From the NCBI GenBank assembly GCA_965644315.1, contig CBFFRQ010000067.1:372001-436000 (forward strand): DNA of 64,000 nt. The letters run 5' to 3'. Made by a program: the position numbers and the translations under genes. Under the pieces are notes generated by a model. The model saw only the letters and a program-made list of their open reading frames with translations. It was not told the origin of the DNA and made no database searches. The first letter of the stretch is position 1. Every line of letters begins with the position of its first letter. Source of the DNA: Caecitellus pseudoparvulus. Its lineage: Eukaryota; Bigyra: Bicosoecida. This document shows, piece after piece, positions 30,753-41,100 of the stretch.

Positions 30753-32014
30753 ATGGCCTTCGGCGCGTCGTGGCGGCGCATTTCGCGCTGGCTGGCAGCT
30801 GGTCCGAGCTTTGCTGCGGCGCTGGCCACAGGGCAATGTCTGCTGCACCTTCACACACCGGCAGCAGCTGAAGCATCTCGTGCAGGACCGACGCTAACTG
30901 CTTCGAACCCACCAGGTACGGCGGCGTCCCTGGGCGTGAGCTGCGGCATTTCCATGCGAGCTGGACCGATTTCCGCAGCTGGCAAGCCAAAGAGCGCCGC
31001 AGAGGTGATACACACTGAAGACTTCAAGCGAGCGGTGCTGGAGAGGGAGGGAGATGTGCTTGTGGAAGTGTTTAGCCCCACATGCACCGCATGCAAGGCT
31101 TTGGCGCCACGCCTGTTTGCCGCACTCCAGCTGGCTCGTGGAAGCTCTGACGTGCCGCCTCTGTCACTGGTGCAGATTGTAAGCAACTGGGCAGCCGTGT
31201 CCGCACAGCTGCGGCAACGATTCACATACCCGCGCCTGTCATGCCCAGGACATTGACGACAACGAGCAACTTCCTGAGCAAGTTGACACGGTGGGTCGTT
31301 GCCACATCTGAGCTCCAATCCTGAACGTGAGAAGCACACTTTGTGTTCGCCTCTGCGCAGCCTGCCACGCCCCGGCTGTACCTCTTCCCCCACAACGCCA
31401 AGGATGGCGCCCCCTTGCAAGTGCCCATGCTGGAGCAGGGCGAAGAGGCGCAGCACCCAGGCTTGCCCACCGTCCCAGAACTGCTGGCGTTCGCTGCCGA
31501 GCACGGGGGGCAAGCAGGCCTCACTCACGCCACAGCCCACACAGCAGCAGTTGCCGAGATGCAGGTGCGCCGAATTAACTGGATGTTCGAAATGGCGGCC
31601 CCCGTCGCGTTCTGGGTCTGCTCCACTGCTCTGGAAGAGCTGGCCGAGGCAGACTTGCCGCCAGGCTTGACCGAAGCGGACCGCGCAGCTGCCACTGCTG
31701 CCTTCAGGGACTTGCAGGCGACCACGAATGTGCTGTCAGAGCTGATTCTGGGCGGGGCGACGCACGAGGACGTGGATGCCGTGCAAGCTCAGTTCTTCGC
31801 CGTCATGGATGGGCTCATGCAGGTGTGTGCAGCGGACAAGTTTGACCTGGACGCCGTGGACGGCGCCTCAGGTCTGCTGCTGTGGGCGAACAGGTGCCAC
31901 TTTGCAGATCCGGAGTCTGAGGAGTACATTTACGCATTCACGTCGGTGGCACAGTTGTACGGTGAGCGCATGCTTCGTGGTGAGGCGGCCGTGTCGGACG
32001 CAGAGGCGCGATGA
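30753..32014 (+). CDS. Thioredoxin-fold protein with presequence-like N-terminus
   Basis: Three exons: 30753-31178, 31249-31290 and 31361-32014, with 70-nt introns, giving 373 residues. Residues 1-60 are Arg/Ala/Ser-rich with almost no acidic residues, like a mitochondrial presequence. Residues about 90-185 are thioredoxin-like: V-L-V-E-V-F-S-P-T-C-T-A-C-K-A-L-A-P-R-L, so the redox pair is C-T-A-C rather than C-G-P-C. The rest follows through D-I-D-D-N-E-Q-L (exon 2) to P-A-T-P-R-L-Y-L-F-P with the expected cis-Pro. The C-terminal 190 residues are helical and unassigned. The family call is good; substrate and location are inferred. The stop is 29 bp from the convergent stop of the EF-hand gene. 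Confidence 0.82.
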
Positions 32015-32043
32015 ATGCAGCAGCACCGGGCACATCGGGAGCG

Positions 32044-33152
32044 TCACCTGCCCTCAGCTTCCCTGGCTTGCGCTGCCCGCTTGCGGAAGGCAATGTCTTG
32101 CGCCATGGCTTTGGATCGCAGCGACATCCAGTTCTTCGGCTGCCACATGGCGTCTTTGTGTGTAACACGCGCCTTCGTGCGGCTCCTCCAAAAGCTCTCC
32201 CCGATGAACGCTGCTCGCGCTTTGACTTGCATGTCCATGGCAGGCATGAGAAGCTGGCCGTTCGCGCGGCCGAACTCCACGAACTGGTGCCGCAACATCT
32301 TGCCATCGTACTTGCCACTCTTCAACTTTCCCACCAAGCGGTTCACAACAGCGCTGTTTCCCTTGGCGTTGTGCACATCCCTCACCAGCAGCTCCAGCTC
32401 ATCGCTTGCTGCGCCAGGGAGCCGTGGGGGTGGCGGTGCTCTAGTGTGCTGCAGACAAGTGCGCTGCGCTGTGTGCGGCCCATAACGCACTCAAGCTGCC
32501 GCTTCCATCCTTGTCGTACAGGTCAAAGATGAGCATGAGGAGTCCGTCCGCATCCATAGTGCCTGCGACTCGCAAGGCGAGACCCTGCGTCCAAAGAAGC
32601 CCTGCATGTAGGGATCGAGCTCAGCACGGCCCACATACAGAAGTTCCAAATGCTGAACAGCAGCTCTCGAAAGTCCTGTTGGGGGGGAACAGGCAAGGTG
32701 CGAAAAGGATCCGCGCCTTTTCACTCGCAGGTACACATACGAGGGCGCCCGATCCGTCAGAGTCAAAGAGTTTGAAGGCTTTCCGAGTGAACTTGGTCTT
32801 GGGAATGTCTGTGGGAAGTGCGCAGGGCCTCGTGTGCCTTTTCGCGGCATCTTTGCCTTGTTGTCCCGAGTCACAGCATCCGCGTTTCACCGGCGTTGCT
32901 CCACGCACCCATGATGTCCAACAGCTCGATCAAGTCAATGGTTCCGCTATTGTCTGTGTGAGATATTGGAGAACTGCGCTGCACATGCTTTCGCTGATTG
33001 GTATCACCGTTTCTGAGCTCACCTTCGTCATACTGCTCGAAGATCTTCACGAAGGCATACGCCTTGCCCTGCATGTTGAGCAGGTTCAAGGTCCCACCAT
33101 ACGTAGCTGTCATGATGTCGAGAGTCTTGCTCTTGGCACAGCAGCACCCCAT
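32044..33152 (-). CDS. Calcineurin-B-like EF-hand protein, predicted N-acylated
   Basis: Six exons: 33152-33023, 32953-32909, 32808-32741, 32675-32639, 32562-32491 and 32408-32044, giving 238 residues. All five introns (65-100 nt) join in frame and rebuild the EF-hands. Three canonical loops are at 42-53 (D-E-D-N-S-G-T-I-D-L-I-E), 74-85 (D-S-D-G-S-G-A-L-D-F-R-E) and 110-121 (D-K-D-G-S-G-S-L-T-S-D-E), with F-S-I-W-N-F-C between, as in calcineurin B/CBL proteins. The N-terminus M-G-C-C-C-A-K-S-K fits N-myristoylation at Gly2 and palmitoylation at Cys3-5, so plasma-membrane or endomembrane attachment is likely. The C-terminal 90 residues are basic and aromatic (P-K-N-W-M-S-L-R-S-K) and unassigned. 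This is probably a Ca2+ sensor for an unknown partner. Confidence 0.9.
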
Positions 33153-33584
33153 GGTTCCTGCCTGTGCGCCTGGCTTCCAGCAACGGACCTGCGTGCTGGG
33201 TCTGACACCCACCCGAAAAAGCAACAGAGATGTGAGCAGTTGGTGCCGGCAATGAGCACCAGGGCATAGAGATGCAGACAGCGATAGCCATGAGCAGGTC
33301 GTTTTCGTGCTGCTGCTTCAATGTGGGTCGGTGAGTCAGTTTTGTCTGTCTGTGCCATTCTCTGGAACCCCGTAGCCGAGCTGGTACTGTGCAGATGAGC
33401 CATCTCACAACAATTCGAAGCACAGAGGTAAAGTTACCATCCTCCAAGTGACATCTGGAACCCTGCCTCGTGCAGATCTGTGAGGCAGTTCTGGCCGCTC
33501 AGTAGCCGGGTCACGGAGAGAGCAAGGTGCAAAGGGCTGAGGCTTATTCAAGAGTTTCCCCCATCTAAGGCACCCCATATCGGA
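33153..33584. promoter_or_regulatory. Divergent promoter region, EF-hand gene / gamma-glutamyltransferase
   Basis: 432 bp between two genes transcribed apart. No repeat, RNA gene or ORF of coding character is seen. Promoter function is inferred from position only. Confidence 0.4.
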
Positions 33585-35496
33585 ATGGACAGCAGCACTG
33601 GCGCCGCAGAGGGCGTGGTGGCGTCTGGATCAGGCACAAGCGCACCATCTGGCTGGGACACGGGAGCTTCACACAAGCCATTGCACTTCAGCAGTCGGCG
33701 CAGCACAGTGTACGCGCCACCAGGTGGGGGCATGGTAGCTTCCACACAGCCCCTGGCATGTGATATAGGTGTTGATGTCCTCAAATCCGGCGGCAATGCC
33801 ATGGATGCGGCCGTGGCCATGGCTGCAGCCCTGAATGGTGCGTGCGGAATTCGCTCGTGACGTGGCGCACTACCACAGCACCAGAGCTCACCCCACAGTG
33901 ATGGAGCCGACCAGCACGGGCATTGGAGGTGATTGTTTTGCGTTGTACTTTGACGCCTCAACCGGCACCGTGCATGGGATGAATGGGGCTGGCAAGTCGC
34001 CCGCTGCCTTGACGCTGGAGCGAGCGAGGCAAGACTGTCTTGGGGCGGACGCTGCAGGCGCGCCACCCGCAAGTTCGATTTCAGGCCCAGGCACAGCGTT
34101 GCCGAAGGACCATGCACATGCAGTGACGGTGCCTGGTGCCGCCTCAGGGTGGCTCTTCGCGCTGGACAAGTGGGGCAGTCGCGCCGCCTCTGAGGTCCTG
34201 GAGCCAGCTGCAGCGCTGGCTGAGCGGGGATACCCCATCAGCACCATCACTGCCAACAGTTGGGCGGCACAGGCGCCCACCCTCCGTGCAGTGAATGGTG
34301 TCAGTCTGGCAGATGACGCGGTGCCCGACGGCTCTCCATGGCCTGTTGCCGGGCCCATCGCACCTCATCCTCGGTGCGCCTTCCTTCGACCAGACGGCAG
34401 TGCCCCGGCCGAAGGGGACCTGATGACCAACCCAGACCTGGCCAGGACACTGAGAGATGTGGCCACGGCAGGGCACGCGGCGTTCTACAAGGGCCGCATC
34501 GCTGAGGCCATCGTGGAGGCGGTGCAGAGCAGGGGCGGCGTGCTGAGCTTGGATGATCTGGCAGATCAAGCCGCTGAGCAAGTCACGCCGCTGTCTGTGC
34601 GGTACCGGGGGGTGGATGTGTGGGAAATCCCCCCTGCGGGGCAGGGCATAGTTGCACTCATGGCCCTCAACACGCTGCAGCACCACGACCTGTCCAACGC
34701 TGGCAAGCCCGGCAAGCTGACCACAGCTCAGTACGTGCACACGCAGGTCCAGGCTCTCAGACTCGCCTTTGCGGATGGGAGGATGCACATTTGCGACCCT
34801 GAACACGCCCAGGTGTCCCCATCTGACCTGCTCGATGCAGCCTACGGAGAGCAACGGGCCGGGCTCATCCACCCAACATCGAAGTGCGCGCCTGTGGAGG
34901 GCGGCTTCCCAGTGCACAGCAGCGACACGGTGAGCTTCCAGGTCGTGGACGGAGCAGGCAATGCTGTGTCCTTCATCAACAGCAACTACACTGGGTTTGG
35001 GTCGTGCATCGTGCCGCGTGGCTGCGGCTTCACGCTGCAGAACCGCGGCGCGAACTTCTCCCTGACACCCGGCCACCCCAACGCCGTGGCACCGCGCAAG
35101 GCCCCCTACCACACCATCATCCCTGGCATGATTACAGAGGAAGGGCGCCTGTGGGCGACATTCTCGGTCATGGGCGGCTTCATGCAGCCACAGGGCCACG
35201 TGCAGGTGGTGTGCAGTATGGTGGACGGCGGGCTGGGTCCGCAGGAGGCCTTGGATGCTCCGCGCTTCTGCTTGCCGGCCGGCACGGGCGATTGCGAAGT
35301 GGCCGTGGAGCCAGGACTGGAGTCAGCGGAGCTGACAGCTCTGCAGGGCACGGTGCACAGCGTGCAGGGGTGGGGCAGGTCCCTGTTCGGGAGGGGGCAA
35401 GTGATTCGGGCGTTGCCAGGCGGCGTGCTGGCCGGCGGCTCGGACGGGCGTGGCGACGGCTGTGCCGTCGCAACGGGCGTACTGTGCTCGAAGTGA
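33585..35496 (+). CDS. GGT: Gamma-glutamyltransferase / glutathione hydrolase family
   Basis: Exons 33585-33837 and 33899-35496 (61-nt intron, GTGCGT...CACAG) give 616 residues. The join produces [16 protein letters not shown], matching the family's N-V-x-E-P-x-S-x-G-I-G-G segment, after the usual [15 protein letters not shown]. The autoprocessing nucleophile is probably the Thr of S-S-D-T-V-S-F (about residue 427), followed by [31 protein letters not shown] is also present. The family cleaves gamma-glutamyl bonds of glutathione. No signal peptide or transmembrane anchor is seen, so it resembles the soluble GGT-like branch; the true substrate is open. Confidence 0.93.
33843..33853 (+). other. 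TGCGGAATTCG motif inside the GGT intron
   Basis: Begins 6 nt inside the 61-nt intron. The same 11-mer occurs upstream of NDUFB3 and the mitochondrial carrier and at 7990-8000. Confidence 0.4.
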
Positions 35497-35533
35497 TGGG
35501 TGGGTGGCCATGCGTTGTGTGTCGCGAATGCAT

Positions 35534-36727
35534 TCAGGCTCTGGCCGCTGCCGCTTCGGCGGCTTTGTGGGACACGGTGCACAGGCGCGCGAGCAGTCCC
35601 TGCAACTGCAGCGACGAGGCCACGCCTTCAGCAATGCGCATGTGAGTGAAGCCAATGTGTTTCAGGAACTCCAACTGCTTGGCTTCCGGCATGTCAAAGG
35701 TGCGCGTGACTCTGAAGATGGTGCCGATGATGTCAACTGGCGCGTACCCTTCGTTCACGAGGGACATGAGGTGCCCCAGCCCGCCGTCGATGTCTCCGTC
35801 ACTGCAGCACCGCACGATTTCTCGCACGGTGACGGGGTGGGGCTGGTCACACACTTTGAAGACGGTGGCTTCCGTCACGATGCCGAATCCGGCATACGTG
35901 GACTGCAAGTTGTTCAGGGCGTTTCGCATGTCGCCTTCAGCAGTGAACAGCAGCGCCTCCAGCCCCGCGTCTTCCCGCGGAATGCCCTCCATGTCTGCCA
36001 CTTCGATGAGGCGCTTCAGCACCTGCTTGTCTGACAGCCGTGTGTACCGCAGGATGGCGCAGCGGGACTGGATGGGTTCGATGATCTTCGTGCTGTTGTT
36101 GCAGGCAAAGGCGAAGCGGGTGGTGGAGGAGTACAGCTCCATGGTGCGCCGCATGGCCTGCTGGGCAGCAGGGGTCATGCTGTCCGCCTCATCCAGAATG
36201 ACGATTTTGTGGCGGTTGGGCGGCAGCGTCACCTTCTTCTGGGCGAACATCTTGATCTTGCTGCGCACGACGTCGATCCCGCGGTCGTCTGACGCGTTCA
36301 GCTCCAGCACGGCATCCTTCACAGCGTCACCCAGCAGCTGTCGCGACAGGCACAGGATGCTCGTCGTCTTGCCCGTTCCTGGGGGACCCTGTGCCAGGCA
36401 AGTGCGCCACTCAAATGCGGTTGGCGCCCTGCGGGGAGGGCTGCGCCGCGACGCACCGCGATGATGATGTTGTTCATGTTGCCTTGTGCAGCAATGTGTC
36501 CCAGACGTTCCACTGTCTCCTCGTTGCCCACGATGTCAGAAAGCTGCAAGGGCGGCGTGCTTGGGACGTTCGCTGCCCGCCTTGCGTTCCACTGGCGTTT
36601 CACGTACCACCTGCGGCCGATACTTCTCCACGTACGGCACGTCAATCGTCACGCCCACCTTGGCAACAGCTGCGTCAACTGCCTCGGCCCCTACGTCCTC
36701 GTGTGTGTCGGTCTCAATTGCAGCCAT
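35534..36727 (-). CDS. RFC2: Replication factor C small subunit (RFC2 / yeast Rfc4)
   Basis: Exons 36727-36611, 36543-36457 and 36388-35534 (introns 67 and 68 nt) give 352 residues. Splicing assembles [18 protein letters not shown] and the Walker A loop G69-P-P-G-T-G-K-T-T77. The [12 protein letters not shown] motif, Walker B with D-E-A-D (134-137) and the arginine-finger S-R-C box (P-I-Q-S-R-C) are intact. [17 protein letters not shown] and F-K-V-C-D-Q-P-H-P point to RFC2. It is a subunit of the clamp loader that places PCNA on DNA, and of Rad17/Ctf18/Elg1 complexes. It converges on GGT with 37 bp between stops. Confidence 0.97.
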
Positions 36728-37231
36728 GTCGCTGCTAAAGTGTGGTGCGTCCCCTGGCGTGCCCAATCAAAGTGCAGGAGGGGCTCTGGCAGCGCACAGA
36801 GCGGGCGCTGTCCTCCGCGCGAGTTTACTTTCTCGAGGAGACCGCTGGAATGGAACTCTGTGGCAGTGTGCTTTTTGCAGGATGAAAGTTGTGCCCTTTC
36901 CGTTTTGGCAGGTGTGGCGTAACCGCACACCGACATGAGCCATGCTCCGCACAGTTCTACGCGGCAGCCATTTCCCAGACGCAGGAGGCTTGCATCAATG
37001 GCCCTGCACTATGTTGCCAAGTACAGACACGAAAAGATCCAGGCTGGTTACCTGCTCCGGCCACAGTGCCGAGGCGGGCATCTCAGCCAGGTTCACGACT
37101 CACAGCGAGGTGTGCCCTCCAACCTCACTGAAACTGCAGTGCAAAGGAGGTGACAGTCCCGCACTCTCTTTTGCGTATTGATTGGACGTGTGAGATTATA
37201 TCAAGCTCTCTCCTTCTCCGACTGCTCGAAC
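36728..37231. promoter_or_regulatory. Divergent promoter region, RFC2 / ZMAT2
   Basis: 504 bp between two genes transcribed apart. Only short ORFs without coding character are present. An AT-rich GAGATTATATCAAG lies about 30-40 bp before the ZMAT2 start and could be a core-promoter element or leader. No RNA gene or repeat is seen. Confidence 0.4.
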
Positions 37232-38128
37232 ATGGCAGGCGCAAAGGTGCGGACCAGTATGCGAAACTCTCGTGCACGAAACGCCAGCAGCAGTTGCCCA
37301 CGCGCCCAGCGGTGCACAGCCGAAAGGGGCTCTGAACGTGAAGCGGAGGACGTGGGACACAGAGGACTATGAAGCCAAAGCCAAGGCTCGAGCTGCAGCC
37401 GAGGAGGTGGGCGCGGCCACCGCCACCAAGACGTGGAAGGACCCGGCCAACTACATCGATGCGCCGGAGGGTGTGGAGCGGGTGCCCGGGTCCAGGCGCG
37501 GGTACTTGCAGGCGCCCCAAATTATGCCTGATTTAGAGAAGCACCTGCACCAACGTGTGGTGCGTGCCCCTGCGTGCTGTGTCCAGTGCGTTGTCTGTGG
37601 CAAGTTTCCGCGCCCGCTGTGCAGGTCGTGGCGGACACGGACGATGGACCCGCCTCCACGACGGCCTTCAAGTCCAAGCAGACTGGCGTCGTGGTGAAGG
37701 ACTCCCTGGCATACCTAGATCACATCCACGGCAAGAAGCACCAGCGCACTCAGGGCCTGAGCATGCGTGTCAAGGCCAGCACGGAGTCCGACGTGCGCTC
37801 CAAGCTGGCCGCCTTGCGCCAGAAACGCTCCAGGGACAGTGCCGCGACGAAAGCTGCCGGGGCTGGTGCACGGTCGGAGGTGTTGCAGGAGAAGCTTGCG
37901 GCGTACGAGGCTCGAGTGGCCGAGGCGCAGGCAGCTCGCGCCAAGCGCCCGCGAAGGGGCGGGGAGCAGGGCGAAGAGAAATCAAATGAAGGGGCGTCGG
38001 CGAAGAGCCCAGCGGGCGCGTCCGATGCAGGGCAGGCACCACAGGGGCAGGCCCCCGCTGAAGACGACGAGGCGGCGGCCATGGCTGCTATGATGGGGTT
38101 CAGCAGCTTCGCAGCAGGGAAGGACTGA
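37232..38128 (+). CDS. ZMAT2: ZMAT2/Snu23-like U4/U6.U5 tri-snRNP protein with degenerate zinc finger
   Basis: Exons 37232-37246, 37320-37559 and 37625-38128 (introns 73 and 65 nt) give 252 residues. Family marks are R-R-T-W-D-T-E-D-Y-E at the start, V-V-V-K-D-S-L-A-Y-L-D-H-I-H-G-K-K-H-Q-R, G-L-S-M-R-V-K-A-S-T and the C-terminal M-A-A-M-M-G-F-S-S-F. Snu23 is a component of the precatalytic spliceosome near the 5' splice site. The C-x2-C half of the finger is absent: the register holds S102 and T105, while H118 and H124 remain. The second donor may be GTGCGT (chosen) or GTGGTG three bases earlier, changing one Val. Confidence 0.9.
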
Positions 38129-38197
38129 CGCGGTTGGGCAGCGAGATGCACTTTTGCGTCGTGACCAGCACAGTGCTTCTGTGATGGGAATGCATTT

Positions 38198-41100
38198 TTA
38201 GGATTGAGAGGTCTGCTGGGACTCGTGAGTGTCCTCAGAGGACTCCTGCTGTGAGTCTGATCCCTCGCTCGCTCTGGGCGAGGGGGGTGCACAGCTAGGC
38301 ACGGGGGGTGCCCGCAGCGCTGCGAAGGCGTCGGGCAACCACATGGTCGGCTGGTCGCAGCAGACGGCCCTGAACACCTTGTCTTGTCCCGGGTCAGCAG
38401 TGGGTGTTTCGCCCCGCAGTTGCGCCGCCCGCACCTGTGCCGCAGCCACGTCAGCTGCCTCAGAGGAGGGGGGTTGGTGGAACTTGAAGTGCATGAGGGC
38501 GGATGCCACGTCCAGGTCGGGGTGTTGCCACTCGTCGCCCCGCTGCCACTTGGCGTGCCGCCAGGCGGTGGCGTCCTCAGGTGGGCAGCTGGGCACCTCA
38601 GTCACAGCGGCAACGGTGGATGGGGCAAGGCCTGGGATGCCGTGGCGAGGGCCAGCCGATGGCTGGGGCAGCGGGTGCGTCTCCACGTCACCCGCTTGCG
38701 TCGGCTGCACTGCCACGATGTGCACGTTTGGGGCGGCGTCGGGGATGAGGGGCACGCCCAGTCCTGCCAGAGCCTGCGTGTTGGGGCCTGGTCGTGGCGC
38801 TGTGGGGGGCAAGAGGTCCCCCCACTCCTCAACATCGCTCACCTGCGGCAGGCCTGACTGCTGCATGGCCTCAGGCAGGGGCGTGCCGCTGCTGGACACG
38901 GGCGCGATCTGCACCGGCACGACGGAGCCCGGGCCAGGCAGAGCGTCCGACCTGGGAGCAGCACCCCCCGTCAGGATGCGGACGGGGGCATCCAGGAGCA
39001 GCGAGTGCATGGCTAAGGCGTCAGGCTCGGAGGCTGGGGCAGTGGAGGGCTGCGGCAGGCTGTGGGCCGCGTCCAGAGTGTCGGCGAGGGGGCCTCCGTA
39101 GGGCACGTGCCCGCCCAGTCCGCCCAGTGCCGCGTCGTAGCAGCTGGCCACCGCCACGTGAGCGGCCAGCGCGTCCCCCAGGCGGCCACGCTTGACGCCA
39201 CGGGTGACTCCCACAACCCCACGTCGCTTGCCACGCCAAGCTGCTGCGTTTGCAGCCCCCGCTTGCACCCCCCTCACAGTGTGTGGAACATTGCCTTGAC
39301 GCGAGGAAGTGTTGGCGTGTGGCTTGGCCAGCGCGGACAAGGCGGCCTCCACGGCCACCTGCTGGGCTGGCGTTCCCTTGGGCGGTGGCGCGGTGCCCGC
39401 CCCCAGCCCGTCAGCACTGGCGCACGCCACGCCCACGACAGCTCGTTGCAGTGCACGCAAGTGGGGTGTCGCGGCCTTGCCAGCCTCAGTGGCTTGCTTG
39501 CTCCCCGCGCCAGGGGCTGACGCCGCCCCCCCGGCGCCCCCGCCTTTGCGGCCTTTGGCAGGGCCAGGCCGTGGGGCACGCACCATGCTCGCACGTGCTG
39601 CTGCAGTGAGGGCAGCGCCCTCGCAGCGCTGAGCAGCAGCTTGAAGCTGCTTGGACTTCGTGGCCTTGCGTTGGCCTTGCGTGGACAGGGCATCCGCGCC
39701 TTGCAGAGCACAGGCCCCCAGCACCCGTGCCTGCTGCTGGGTCAGCGCAAGGGGGTTGCGGTTGCTGTGGCCCACCCCCAGCAGCCGCTGCTGCGCGAAG
39801 AGCGAGGTGGGGGAGGGGGGGTCAGCGGCCGGAGGGGGGGGTGCTGCGATGCGCAGGCCAGCAGCGTCGAAGGTCGGCGGGGGCAGTGTCAGCACCCGGT
39901 CCAAGTCCTTGTCTGTCTGTCGTTGGACCAGCTGTCGGGCTTGGCTGCAGTCCTCTGCTTCGTACTGCAGCTCAGCAGGCACTCCGGCCGTGATGCCCGC
40001 CACCACCAGGCCTCCTTCGCTGGCCAAGTGCCCAAATGACCCAGATGCGTCCTTGCGGGCTGGCAGGTGCGGGCCGCCCAGGGCTGAGATGCGTTCGGCT
40101 TCCTCCTGCAGCGTCGGGTGGCGCAGGCTGTGTGGCTTCAAAGCTGCGCTTGCCTGGGGTTCAGGGGCAGCTCCGAGGCGGGCGGTGCCGGGGCCCGACA
40201 CCACCTGCGCTCCCGTCTCGCGGCGAGAGGCGCTGGCTGCTGCGTGGAGGGCGAACCGCCCACCATGCACTGGTGGCAAGGCACCTGCAGGCTGGCCGGG
40301 GGCTGGCAGCGCGTGAGTGCCGCCTGGGTGTGGCACAAAGCCCCCTCCCACCCAGTCCTCGCCGGCTGTGGGCTTGGTGGCAGTGAGGTAGCCACGCACC
40401 TGGGCGATGTTGTGGGGCGCCGTGGGAGCAGTGTCCACCTGCGCGTCTGGAAGGTTCTCAGGCAAAGCCGCCTGCCAAGCCTGCTGCGCGAGTGTGCCTG
40501 TCATGTGCTCAGGCGCATGGGGCGGGCCCGAGGAAGGCGTGTGTGCTCCCAGCACTGCATGTGGTAGTGACGAAACACTGGATGGTGGCAGGCTGCCGAA
40601 GGCGTGTGCTGCAGCGTACTCGTACTGCTCCCCGTGCTCACGGCGCAGTGCGGCGTCCACAGCCACCTCCTCGGCCAGGGACACGAACCGACGGCGGTGG
40701 GGGCGGGGGGACTCCACATCGCTGTCCCCTCCTGCCTCGTGTCCGGGCCTTGCCGAGGCGCCACCCGGCCCCGCAGACCCATCCTGCCACACCGCTCGCT
40801 TCTGCCGAGTGGCACCCAGCTTGGGCATGGCCTGGATCTCACGCCCCTGCCCAGGCAGCCGCACAGCCGGCTCGGACAGCAGTGCGCGCCGAGGGAAGGG
40901 TGCGTGTTTCTCCCGCACAGCCTTGGCGAAGGGGTGCGCATGGCTGGCCTCCAGCTGCGGCATGCCGCTGTGCACCTTGCCACCGCCCAGCGCTCGTCGC
41001 TGTGTGCGGTTGAACAGGAGCGCAAAGTGCAGTGCAGCAGCACGGGAGGGGGGCGGCGTGCCCACAGCCGCTGTCGCCTCCTCATCCCCACCCACGGCAC

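Noticed and set aside
34144-35199. Minus-strand ORF of 351 codons opposite GGT.
   Set aside because: The plus frame carries the complete GGT signature series.
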